A stretch of 51,648 nucleotides of DNA from Cytophagales bacterium (GTDB lineage: Bacteria > Bacteroidota > Bacteroidia > Cytophagales > Cyclobacteriaceae). Each line of letters starts with the position of its first letter. Position 1 is the stretch's first letter. A model generated the notes under the pieces. The model did no database searches. It was given only the letters and a program-made list of their open reading frames with translations, and was not told the DNA's origin. Below are positions 23,986-32,439 of this stretch, one piece after another. A program made the translations under genes and the position numbers. The stretch is from the NCBI GenBank assembly GCA_013298505.1, contig JAAFHY010000016.1, positions 1 through 51,648 on the forward strand. The letters are read 5' to 3'.

Positions 23986-26900
23986 CTACTTTTTATTCTC
24001 TAATTGCTTGATTTCTGGGCTTTTACGAATTAACTCAAATTGACTCTGCACCTCTTCCAATCGCTTTATAATAAGTTCAGATACTTCCTTCTGCTGGTCG
24101 GTAGGCGGAGCATCGGCACTGAACACCTGACTTTCCTTGCCGAGGGCGAGCAGCCGCTCCAATACTTGCGCACCACTTCTAAAAATATCCCAGCGCGCAC
24201 CGGTTTGGTTAATGTCAAAAATCACTGCCTCTAGTTGATAGATTTTTTCTTCGAGCGCAGCTGCTTTTTTATCGGCTTTCTTGGAGAGTAATGTAGCCCT
24301 CATTTTTTCCATATCATCAATCAATTGCAAAGCTGTTTTGGTAGAGGTGTACAATTTCACGCCAAGTGTGTATTGCTTGGCCATGCTCTCGCTATTCGTT
24401 TTTGTGTTGGGGTCTTTAAGTAGTGATACGTTTTGTTTGAATTCTTTTCCATGCGCCTTCAAAACGATGGTGTAACTTCCTACGGGTACCATGGGTGGTG
24501 TGAGGCCTGGGCCAATGTCCAAATCAGGAATGAATAAGTTACGTTCGCCCTTCTCATCTAACTCTACCCACTCTTTACCCTTTGGTCGTGTGCGCAGTTT
24601 GGGCATCGTGTGTTCTTGCAAGCGCAAGTTCCACCACACGCGTTGAAGGCCGGGCTGATTTTTTGTTTTTAGTTTTTGTATCAACTCGTTTTGTGAATTG
24701 TACACCAGCAGTTCTACACTGTCTTTCGATTTTTCTTTCAGGTAATAAGAAATGGCCGCTCCATCTGGCGGATTTTGTCCATTCACAAAACTGTTCTCTG
24801 TTTTAATTCCGTTCACATCTTGAAATCGGTAGGTATTGCGCAACGAAAACAAATGCGCTTCTTGGTTTTGAACTTGTTCGCTAAACTCGCGAATAGGTGT
24901 GATGTCGTCTAAAATATAAATCCCTCTTCCATATGTACCGACTACCAAGTCTCTAAAGTTTTTTTGGATTTCAATTCCGTAAATCGGAACAGGCGGTAAA
25001 TTATTTTTTAGGTGAATCCAGTTCTTGCCATCATCTGGAGAAAAGTACAACGACTTATCAGTGCCTAACCACAGTAAACCTTGCTTGGCAGGATCTTCTT
25101 TTACTTGATTCACGAAATTGGAGTTCGAAGCGGGCAATTCGATTTTCAACCGAGTCCACGTTTTTCCAAAATCATTAGTTTTAAAAACATACGAACCAAA
25201 ATCATTCACGTGATGAGCATCCACCGAAAGGTAACAAGTACCCGCATCGAAATTAGATGCATCGATGTTTCGAATAGTTCCCCACTTAGGTAAACCCGGA
25301 ATATTCACAGAAACATTCGTCCATGTTTTGCCACCGTCTTGGGTTACGTTCACCTGACCATCGTTACTGCCTGTCCACAATACGCCTTCCTTGACGGGAG
25401 ATTCGGACATCGAATACAGTGTGCAGCCGTCCCACGTCATCAAATTATCATTGGCAATGCCGCCCGAGTTTTGTTGATGCGTTTTGTCGTTGGTCGTTAA
25501 GTCGGGGCTAATCACATTCCAACTTTGACCCACGTTGTTGGTTTCATGCACAAACTGGCTGCCCACCCATACGCGGCCTTTCACATGCTTGCTAAGCACC
25601 ATGGGAAAATTCCAATGCCAGCGATATTTGGCATCTGCTGGTTTCGAGCCGATTTGTGTTTGCGGCCACACACGCACATCGCGAGGGTGCATGGTTTTCA
25701 AATCAAATACATCCAAACCTCCATCATAGCAGCCGCTCCACACGATTGTATTGTCAAAGGGATCTGGCTGTGCGAAACCACTCTCGCAACCACCCACGCC
25801 ATGCCATGCACCTAGCGGAATGTTCCATCCGCCCAAGTACCGACTCGGTCCACGGTAACTCCAACCGTCTTGCCTGTTGGAATAAACATAATAGGGTACT
25901 TGATTGTCAACTGCCACATGGTACATCTGCGCGATGGGCAAGTTAATGTTGCTCCATGTTTTGCCTTCGTTGAATGTCATGTTCAAACAACCATCGTGTG
26001 CACACAAAATGCGCTTGCCATCTTTTGGATCGAACCACATATCGTGATTATCGCCACCGGGTGCCCACTGGTTAAATTTTTTATCAAATGTTTTTCCACC
26101 ATCCGTTGTTTTCATAATCCCGACCGAAATGGTATAAACAGTATTCTCATCTGCCGTAGAAACTCGCAGCCGAGTATAATAACCAGCACGCTGACCCATG
26201 CCGTGATGTTTATGCATCAGCTTCCAACTGTCGCCCCCATCTTCAGAGCGATAGAGTCTCGGTTCTTTATCTTCCACCAATGCATACACAACTTTTGGAT
26301 TGGAGTATGCGACATCCACAGAAGTTTTTCCGACCGGATGCGTAGGCCCACTTTCAATTCCGTTGCGAAGCGGCTCCCATGTTTTTCCGCCATCTTTGGT
26401 TCGATAGATTCCGCTGCCCACTCCCCCACTATTCAACTTCCAAGTTTTAATTTCCACCTCCCACATAGCCGCATATAGCACATTTGGATTTTTCGGGTCG
26501 ATAGCCAAATCAGCACAGCCCGTATTTTCATTCACAAAAAATACACGCTCCCACGTTTTTCCACCATCGGTTGTTTTGTAAATGCCACGCTCTTGCTGCG
26601 ACCCATGCGTATGACCAAGCGATGCTACGTACACTGTATTAGTATCAGTAGGATGTACAATTACACGACTAATACGAAATGTCTTTTCAAGCCCAAGATG
26701 TTTCCACGTTTTTCCCGCATCGCTAGATTTATAAACACCATTGCCCACTGCATGCGCGGGCCGAATTAGAAACGTTTCTCCTGTGCCGGCCCATACTTGT
26801 TTGTGATTGGAAGGCGCGATGGCCAACGCACCAATGGAAGAATCTTCGGTATCATCAAAAATAGATTTCCAAGTTGTACCCATGTCTTCCGTTTTCCAAA

Positions 26901-27090
26901 TGCCGCCACTGGCTGCGCCTGCATAAGACACCATCGGGTTGCCCGGCTCGCCCACAATCGAAATCATGCGGTTGCCATCTGGCCCAATGAATCGAAATTT
27001 TAAATTAGAAAATGTTTTGGGTTCGATTGACTGACCCAACAGTAGTTGTGATGCCAACAATACCGTCAATAACAGATAGTACTTTCTCAT
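23986..27090 (-). CDS. Large secreted BNR/VPS10-like beta-propeller protein
   Basis: The 1034-residue protein has a signal peptide (LLLTVLLASQLLLGQ). Its first 750 residues consist of many Asp-box/BNR repeats of the S-x-D-x-G-x-T-W kind (WKTEDMGTTW, YKSSDAGKTW, YKTTDGGKTW, YRTKDGGKTW, YRSEDGGDSW, VTQDGGKTW, KTNDFGKTW). These form one or two beta propellers like those of sortilin-type VPS10 proteins and sialidase-like glycosyl hydrolases. A helical C-terminal part follows (about 900-1034). No sialidase active-site arginine triad or type IX sorting domain was recognised. It probably acts in the periplasm or on the cell surface. The 366-base spacer upstream holds a palindrome. Confidence 0.82.
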   Translation of the reverse strand: MRKYYLLLTVLLASQLLLGQSIEPKTFSNLKFRFIGPDGNRMISIVGEPGNPMVSYAGAASGGIWKTEDMGTTWKSIFDDTEDSSIGALAIAPSNHKQVWAGTGETFLIRPAHAVGNGVYKSSDAGKTWKHLGLEKTFRISRVIVHPTDTNTVYVASLGHTHGSQQERGIYKTTDGGKTWERVFFVNENTGCADLAIDPKNPNVLYAAMWEVEIKTWKLNSGGVGSGIYRTKDGGKTWEPLRNGIESGPTHPVGKTSVDVAYSNPKVVYALVEDKEPRLYRSEDGGDSWKLMHKHHGMGQRAGYYTRLRVSTADENTVYTISVGIMKTTDGGKTFDKKFNQWAPGGDNHDMWFDPKDGKRILCAHDGCLNMTFNEGKTWSNINLPIAQMYHVAVDNQVPYYVYSNRQDGWSYRGPSRYLGGWNIPLGAWHGVGGCESGFAQPDPFDNTIVWSGCYDGGLDVFDLKTMHPRDVRVWPQTQIGSKPADAKYRWHWNFPMVLSKHVKGRVWVGSQFVHETNNVGQSWNVISPDLTTNDKTHQQNSGGIANDNLMTWDGCTLYSMSESPVKEGVLWTGSNDGQVNVTQDGGKTWTNVSVNIPGLPKWGTIRNIDASNFDAGTCYLSVDAHHVNDFGSYVFKTNDFGKTWTRLKIELPASNSNFVNQVKEDPAKQGLLWLGTDKSLYFSPDDGKNWIHLKNNLPPVPIYGIEIQKNFRDLVVGTYGRGIYILDDITPIREFSEQVQNQEAHLFSLRNTYRFQDVNGIKTENSFVNGQNPPDGAAISYYLKEKSKDSVELLVYNSQNELIQKLKTKNQPGLQRVWWNLRLQEHTMPKLRTRPKGKEWVELDEKGERNLFIPDLDIGPGLTPPMVPVGSYTIVLKAHGKEFKQNVSLLKDPNTKTNSESMAKQYTLGVKLYTSTKTALQLIDDMEKMRATLLSKKADKKAAALEEKIYQLEAVIFDINQTGARWDIFRSGAQVLERLLALGKESQVFSADAPPTDQQKEVSELIIKRLEEVQSQFELIRKSPEIKQLENKK

Positions 27091-27188
27091 AGGTTATGTT
27101 TTGAAAGAGAAAAGTAATCAGAGAAAATTGAAATACCGCTATTGCAGGTTACTTAAAGAGGCTAGATTTTGATGAGTGGTGTTGGACT

Positions 27189-27286
27189 TTAATTTTCTCC
27201 TCGGTGTCCCCACAAACCCGACTCTCTACTTTTACTGTAATGGTGGAAAATGATCTGTGAGAGCGCACACCAAGGAGGAGAATTAA
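27189..27286. repeat. Imperfect ~98-bp palindromic intergenic element
   Basis: TTAATTTTCTCCTCGGTGT at 27189-27207 pairs with ACACCAAGGAGGAGAATTAA at 27267-27286 with two mismatches and a one-base gap. The interior has weaker pairing (CTCTC against GAGAG). It lies upstream of the BNR protein gene in a spacer with no gene. Elements with such CTCCT/AGGAG ends are probably dispersed repeats in this genome. Confidence 0.55.
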
Positions 27287-27456
27287 GATATTAAGTTCAA
27301 TTAAATTTTCTGTTTAAAGAGTACTTATTAGTTGCACAGATCACTCTAACCCATCAAACTGTGTTCCTACAGACCCGAAATTAATTACTCAGCTCGAGTA
27401 GCGAAAAATAGCATAGAAGGCTTTTATCTAATTTATTTAATTGCTAGCACCTCATA

Positions 27457-27876
27457 TCATTCTTCAATATGTGGCCATTTTAATGAATAACGGATAATTA
27501 AACAAAGAAGAACAATCTCTACCGCTGCCGCAAAATACATGTGTATCCAAGCCTCTCCTGCTAAATTGAACAACATATAAGGAATAAATACCGTAGCCAC
27601 GATTATGTTTGTCCAGCGGTTAGCTTTGGCTGGCAAAACAACAGAAAGGAAAATCATAAGCGTTGGGATGGCTACAAAGAACATCGCTATCAGTAGAAAG
27701 AAATAAGAAATATCAAACACATATACTTTCCCTGCCAAAATATCTTTTATGGAGCCTGGCATATATAAATGGAAATAATCAACGTAAATATAGAGAAACA
27801 TAAAACTCGCCCACAGCGTAGCAAGCTTCAGTTTTACACTGACTCTGATATCTTCCAATATATTTTGTGTATTCAT
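27457..27876 (-). CDS. DUF6326-like membrane protein
   Basis: It has 139 residues from ATG 27876 (MNTQNILEDIRVSVKLKLATLWASFMF). The ATG at 27903 would overlap the upstream lipoprotein gene and is less likely. Four hydrophobic helices are visible, with the conserved-looking YVDYFHLYMPGSIKDILAG loop after the first helix. The pattern fits the DUF6326 family of Bacteroidota; function is unknown. It follows the lipoprotein gene by 10 bases, so the two are probably co-transcribed. Confidence 0.72.
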   Translation of the reverse strand: MNTQNILEDIRVSVKLKLATLWASFMFLYIYVDYFHLYMPGSIKDILAGKVYVFDISYFFLLIAMFFVAIPTLMIFLSVVLPAKANRWTNIIVATVFIPYMLFNLAGEAWIHMYFAAAVEIVLLCLIIRYSLKWPHIEE

Positions 27877-27886
27877 TTCTGTGAAC

Positions 27887-28258
27887 TTACCTTGTAAATT
27901 CAACTACTTGCGCACTCACGGTAATCGTTCTTCTGACATAGAAAGGAGCAAAGCCACTAACCTGCTCCTCCGTCATCACATTGATAATCGCTTTGGATCC
28001 ATTCAGCAAGTTGGCTTTCTTCATCATCGCTGAATACGCATTTTCATACAATTGTATCTTATTCATGCCTCCAATCGCCAGTATATAAGACGTCTCTGAA
28101 CTTGCACTCACCTGATCTATTACTTTGAAGTTGTTCTCACTTAAGTGCACCTCGGTGGCGTTTTGGTTATGGTTGGTAACAAAGGCCGTGTTGATGCCAC
28201 AGGAATTAAGGAATGCCGCGAGCAATAAGAACAAGGAATAAATGCCAATTTTCTTCAT
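27887..28258 (-). CDS. Small lipoprotein (DUF6567-like)
   Basis: The 123-residue protein has a lipoprotein signal (LFLLLAAFLNSCGIN) with the lipobox Cys at residue 20. The mature part (VTNHNQNATEVHLSENNFKVIDQVSASSETSYILAIGG) resembles the DUF6567 family of short Bacteroidota lipoproteins. It should be anchored in the envelope. It lies between an outer-membrane-like gene and a membrane-protein gene, suggesting a small envelope operon. No function is established. Confidence 0.73.
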   Translation of the reverse strand: MKKIGIYSLFLLLAAFLNSCGINTAFVTNHNQNATEVHLSENNFKVIDQVSASSETSYILAIGGMNKIQLYENAYSAMMKKANLLNGSKAIINVMTEEQVSGFAPFYVRRTITVSAQVVEFTR

Positions 28259-28287
28259 GGTAGTAATTATTTATTATTAAATATGTA

Positions 28288-28905
28288 TCAAAAGTTAAAT
28301 CCAAAATCAAACCCAGGTTGAATAAAGTAGTTAGGCCATTTGCCTTCCACTGCTTTAAAAGATTCTGGCACATTCGTTCTTACTGGCCAGTAGGATACCC
28401 CAATAGATGGTTCAAAAAAGAACCTGTTTTTAAAAAACTTAAACTGGTAACCCAAATAGAAGTCCAGATATAATGTGTATCCATTTCCAATCTCTCGTTT
28501 ACTCTGATCGAAATATTTTTCAAAGGCATTCAATGCATAAACAGATGAATAAAGTCCTTTCCGCCAAAACCGCTGGTATCCTAATGTAGGTGCAAGTATG
28601 CGTCCATGGCCAGGATAGTTTTCGCCCGGTTTATCAAATGATGGTCCAAAAGGAAGACCTATGGGAAATGAATAAATAGATCTTTTAAATCTAAAGGAAA
28701 TAACATCTTTAGGTGTTATCCTATATCCAACATTTAATTGCACATACTCAGGATTATTTACTTGATCAAGATTTCCCAACATCCAGAGTGAACTCCCAAC
28801 AAACCACTTTTTATAAGTATTTTCTTTTTTTCCCTCTTGTGCCTTTACCTGTAAGCTGCCTGCCAGCATTAAGGCAAGTCCAAAATTTAAAACCATATTT
28901 TGCAT
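28288..28905 (-). CDS. Hypothetical outer-membrane beta-barrel protein
   Basis: The 205-residue secreted protein has a short signal peptide (LNFGLALMLAGSLQVKAQ). The mature part has alternating aromatic strands (YVQLNVGYRITPKDVISFRFKRSIY, YTLYLDFYLGYQFKFFKNRFFFEPSIGVSYWP) and ends in FDFGFNF, as small outer-membrane barrels do. It is 84 bases from the Crp/Fnr gene and 29 from the lipoprotein gene on the same strand. The substrate or partner is unknown. Confidence 0.68.
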   Translation of the reverse strand: MQNMVLNFGLALMLAGSLQVKAQEGKKENTYKKWFVGSSLWMLGNLDQVNNPEYVQLNVGYRITPKDVISFRFKRSIYSFPIGLPFGPSFDKPGENYPGHGRILAPTLGYQRFWRKGLYSSVYALNAFEKYFDQSKREIGNGYTLYLDFYLGYQFKFFKNRFFFEPSIGVSYWPVRTNVPESFKAVEGKWPNYFIQPGFDFGFNF

Positions 28906-28989
28906 ATTTGTCTTTTGTTATTAAAACGATAATGCAAAAGTAGATGGGCGCGATGCTACATCTTGTTCACTTAAGTTAAGAAAGACGAC

Positions 28990-29568
28990 CTAGCTCTTTT
29001 TTTCCAGAATCCTTGCTCGTAGCCTACTTAATGATTGTGGCTGAATGCCCAAATAACTCGCTAACTGGTGCTGAGGAACGCGCTGAATAAGATCTGGGCG
29101 CGATTGCAATAAATTTAAATAGCGCTGCTCTGGGGAAGAAGTTTTAAACTCATCAAAGTCCATTCGTTCTTTAGCCAACAACTCCTCCGATAATTTTCTA
29201 CACATGATTTCAAACTTTGGAAACTTACTGTTAACCTCTGCCTCCATATCCGAATTGGAAACCAAAAGGATACAGTCTTCAATGCAGCTTATGTAATATT
29301 CAGACGGAGTTTTGCTGATGACGCTAGGAGGTGTTAACGCTTCCATTTCGGTGTAGAAGGCAGTTGTTTTTTCTTCACTATCGATTAGATAATAAGTGCG
29401 AATGCAGCCCTTCAGAACAAAGTAGCTTTCTCTTGACTTTTGGCCCTCCTGAAGTAGAATCGTTCCCTTCTTAACCGAGCGGAACAGATTTAACGAAACG
29501 ATCGCGTTCTTTTCTTCTTCGGACAGCGAAACGTATTTAGATATAAAGTCAAATAATAAGTCTTGCAT
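28990..29568 (-). CDS. Crp/Fnr-family transcriptional regulator
   Basis: This 192-residue protein has an N-terminal cyclic-nucleotide-binding-like beta barrel (GTILLQEGQKSRESYFVLKGCIRTYYL, residues 35-61) and a C-terminal helix-turn-helix (VPQHQLASYLGIQPQSLSRLRARI, near 165-188). The lack of conserved cAMP-contact residues is typical of the Bacteroidota branch, where the effector is often unknown. It is the first gene of the minus-strand run into the outer-membrane protein, lipoprotein and membrane protein genes and may regulate them. Confidence 0.87.
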   Translation of the reverse strand: MQDLLFDFISKYVSLSEEEKNAIVSLNLFRSVKKGTILLQEGQKSRESYFVLKGCIRTYYLIDSEEKTTAFYTEMEALTPPSVISKTPSEYYISCIEDCILLVSNSDMEAEVNSKFPKFEIMCRKLSEELLAKERMDFDEFKTSSPEQRYLNLLQSRPDLIQRVPQHQLASYLGIQPQSLSRLRARILEKKS

Positions 29569-29732
29569 TATATTACAGGTTGCTAGTGTTGTTTGTTTTC
29601 AGTTACACCTTACCCACAAATATAAACAACACTTCAATGACAGAATGAATATATTGATCCCTCGGCCATCTGGTGTAAACTATCAAAATGAAAATTGAAT
29701 CAGTTACATGATACTGAATAACCTAATTATCA

Positions 29733-32153
29733 CTATTCACTTCGCAGCGAATCAACTGGCTTTATCAGCGCGGCCTTGAAGGCTTGGTAGCCCACCGTGA
29801 TCCATGCAATGAACAAGGCGGCTAATGAGCTAATGATAAAGATGGCAAAAGTAATTTCAACTCGGTAGGCAAATTGGCCTAGCCAATAATCTAACATATA
29901 GTAAGCCGGCACAACTGCCACCGCAATTGAAACAACTACCAACAAGGTAAACTCTTTAGACAACAACGTGGTAATGCTTGAAACACTTGCACCCATTGCT
30001 TTGCGTATGCCTATCTCTTTGGTTCGTTGCTCTGCTGTAAAGGCTGCCAAGGCAAACAATCCCAGAGTAGCAATAAAAATAGCGAGTACGGTAAATACAG
30101 TAAAGAGTGAACCTAAGCGCTGCTCTTCACGAAAGAGTTCATCAAAATTTTGATCTAAGAATGCATACTCAAAAGGATCTGCTGAAGCATATTCTTTCCA
30201 TAATTTTGTCGCATCAGCAACCACAACATCTGCTTTGGCAGAATATCTCACCAATAAATTTGTTGATTTGTCTGTAATGCGAATGACCATGGGCCGTACT
30301 TTCATTTTGTACGATTCAAAATTAAAATCCTTTACCACGCCAATCACATTCATTGGGATTTCTGTGATGATGCCCTTGCTTTGATCTCCACCAAACGTAA
30401 TCAACTTCTCTTGCAGGGGTTTATCCCATCCTAGTTCGCGAGCGGCCGCCTCGTTGATTACTACAGCTGAGGAATCGGATGGAAAGTCGCGCGAAAAGTA
30501 ACGGCCCTGCACCAATTCAAATTTCAACACATCGGCATGGTCGTAATCGGCAAAGTAAGTTCCCATAATGTGATCTTTGCGCGTAACGGAATTTCTAAAA
30601 GCCGTGGTGTTGTTGACTCCCGGAAAAACATTATTCGTAAAACTGACTTTTTCGATACCTGCCTTAGATTGAATGGCATTTTTAAAAGCAAGTTGATTAG
30701 TGCCCAACCGACCCGCGTTATTAATAATCAGCACATTGTGTTTATCGAGCCCTGCATTTCTTTCTCGCAAAAAAGCAATCTGCTGATAAACCGTAGTGGT
30801 ACAGATAATAAGGATGATCGAGAGTGCAAATTGAAACACCACCAACCCACTGCGAATGCCTTTGCTTTTTAAGCCCGCACGCACCTTCCCTTTAAGCACC
30901 TCTACGGCACTAAAACTGGTTAGGTAAAAAGCTGGATAACTTCCAGCCACAAGGCCAATGAGAATAGTAAGAACAATTGTACTGAGCAGAACAATCGGAT
31001 TAAAAATAGTAAGCCATGGCAATTGCTTACCCGATAGCAAATTAAACTGAGGTAATAATAAAACCGTGAGCACGAATGCGATGATCGTTGCAAAGAACGC
31101 ATACATAACAGACTCCGTTAAGAATTGCCCAACCATTTGAGCACGGACTGAACCCAACGTTTTGCGAAGACCTACTTCCTTGGCTCTACCTGCCGAGCGA
31201 GCGGTGGACAAATTCATAAAATTGATACATGCTATTAGCAAAATGAAAACACCCACACCGCCAAACACATACACATAGGTAACGTTGCCTTGTGGTTGAA
31301 TATCATCGTTCCATGTCATCCGCAATCGTGAATCGAGTAACGGTTTAGGAAAATAGCCATACTCATTTCCGGCCTCTCTGAATTTTTCAATTGAAATCCC
31401 CATGAACTGCTCTACCTCTGGCGCAATGTGCTTATCGGTAACTTCATTGAGCTTAGAAGCAATATCTCCAATATGCGTAGCTTCATTTTTCTTAAAGTAA
31501 GTATAGAGGCCATTGTTAAGCCAAATGGGTGCGTTGTAATAGTCCTTGTCTGAACTGGTAGAAAGCAGCGCAGCAAACGAAAAGTGAGAATTATGCGGAG
31601 GCTCTGCAACAATACCTGTAACCTTAAAGGATTGATTTTGATTACCTACTGTGATAAGCTTGCCTACTGCAGACTCTTTAAAATATTTAGCTGCCAAAGT
31701 AGGTGTTAGCACGATGCTATTCGGGGCTTTCAATGCCGTTGTTGGATCGCCCTCTAACAATTTGAAAGAAAAGAATTGAAAAAAATTAGAATCGGCATAC
31801 AGTATTTTATCTTCTGTAAAGGAGAGATCGCCATTTTTAAAAACCATATTGTCTCTTCGGTTGATTCGAGTGGCTGACTCAACACCGGGAATATCAGCCA
31901 CCATGGTTGAAGCTAGCGGTGGACAAGAACTAGCCGTTTCAATTTCCTGTCCGGCAATTTTGCCGTGCAGACCAATGCGATAAATGGAAGAAGCATCTTT
32001 ATGGAATCGGTCGTAGCTGAGCTCATCAACAATATAAATCAATATGAATAATGCTGAGGCCAGGCCGGTGGCTAACCCAAAAATATTGATAGCCGAATAG
32101 AAAGAGTGTTTTCTACTATTTCTAAGCGCAACGATTAAGTAGTTTTTTATCAT
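29733..32153 (-). CDS. FtsX/MacB-like ABC transporter permease 1
   Basis: The 806-residue protein has the double-repeat layout of the Bacteroidota ABC permease family: N-terminal helix after MIKNYL, a MacB-like periplasmic core, three FtsX helices (FGGVGVFILLIACINFMNL, then GLRKTLGS), a second periplasmic domain, and a C-terminal FtsX half (FTVLAIFIATLGLFALAAFTAEQRTKEIGIRKAMGAS). It probably takes its ATPase from the gene at 37500 or elsewhere. The family exports or signals about envelope compounds in a mechanotransmission manner; the substrate is unknown. A 286-base gap with a palindromic element separates it from permease 2, so it may be transcribed separately. Confidence 0.87.
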   Translation of the reverse strand: MIKNYLIVALRNSRKHSFYSAINIFGLATGLASALFILIYIVDELSYDRFHKDASSIYRIGLHGKIAGQEIETASSCPPLASTMVADIPGVESATRINRRDNMVFKNGDLSFTEDKILYADSNFFQFFSFKLLEGDPTTALKAPNSIVLTPTLAAKYFKESAVGKLITVGNQNQSFKVTGIVAEPPHNSHFSFAALLSTSSDKDYYNAPIWLNNGLYTYFKKNEATHIGDIASKLNEVTDKHIAPEVEQFMGISIEKFREAGNEYGYFPKPLLDSRLRMTWNDDIQPQGNVTYVYVFGGVGVFILLIACINFMNLSTARSAGRAKEVGLRKTLGSVRAQMVGQFLTESVMYAFFATIIAFVLTVLLLPQFNLLSGKQLPWLTIFNPIVLLSTIVLTILIGLVAGSYPAFYLTSFSAVEVLKGKVRAGLKSKGIRSGLVVFQFALSIILIICTTTVYQQIAFLRERNAGLDKHNVLIINNAGRLGTNQLAFKNAIQSKAGIEKVSFTNNVFPGVNNTTAFRNSVTRKDHIMGTYFADYDHADVLKFELVQGRYFSRDFPSDSSAVVINEAAARELGWDKPLQEKLITFGGDQSKGIITEIPMNVIGVVKDFNFESYKMKVRPMVIRITDKSTNLLVRYSAKADVVVADATKLWKEYASADPFEYAFLDQNFDELFREEQRLGSLFTVFTVLAIFIATLGLFALAAFTAEQRTKEIGIRKAMGASVSSITTLLSKEFTLLVVVSIAVAVVPAYYMLDYWLGQFAYRVEITFAIFIISSLAALFIAWITVGYQAFKAALIKPVDSLRSE

Positions 32154-32279
32154 ATAGAAAAAATTAAGTCACTAGATTTCAATGCATGCCTTCAAAGACA
32201 ATTACGAGAGATTCCCACTAAATAGGTTTGGCTGTTAGACGCTAATTGAAATGACGATGTTACGTTAATCGTAAAAAAA

Positions 32280-32430
32280 TTAAGGGCATCTTTAAAAATA
32301 GACCCGTCTTTGCGAGCCCCGATAACTATCGGGGCGAAGCAATCCAGAATTTCGTAGCCTAAACTGGAGATTGCTTCGGTCGTTCCTCCCTCGCAAAGAC
32401 GTAAAGCTAGGTTTTTAGAGATGCTCTTAA
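32280..32430. repeat. ~151-bp complex palindromic element between permease genes
   Basis: Left end TTAAGGGCATCTTTAAAAA matches the reverse complement of the right end (TTTTTAGAGATGCTCTTAA at 32412-32430) with two mismatches. A second arm, CGTCTTTGCGAG, pairs exactly with CTCGCAAAGACG at 32390-32401. Inside are two more stems: GCCCCGATA/TATCGGGGC and GAAGCAATC/GATTGCTTC. This nested design resembles MITE or REP-like units reported widely in Bacteroidota. I see no target duplication. It sits in the spacer between permeases 1 and 2. Confidence 0.75.
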
Positions 32431-32439
32431 GTTAAAAAT

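Noticed and set aside
25870-26478. 202-codon frame opposite the BNR protein
   Set aside because: It mirrors the repetitive coding strand; no motif, signal or start context supports it.
32280-32430. Rho-independent terminator
   Set aside because: The stems are long and nested and no T tract follows on either strand; a repeat element is the better description.
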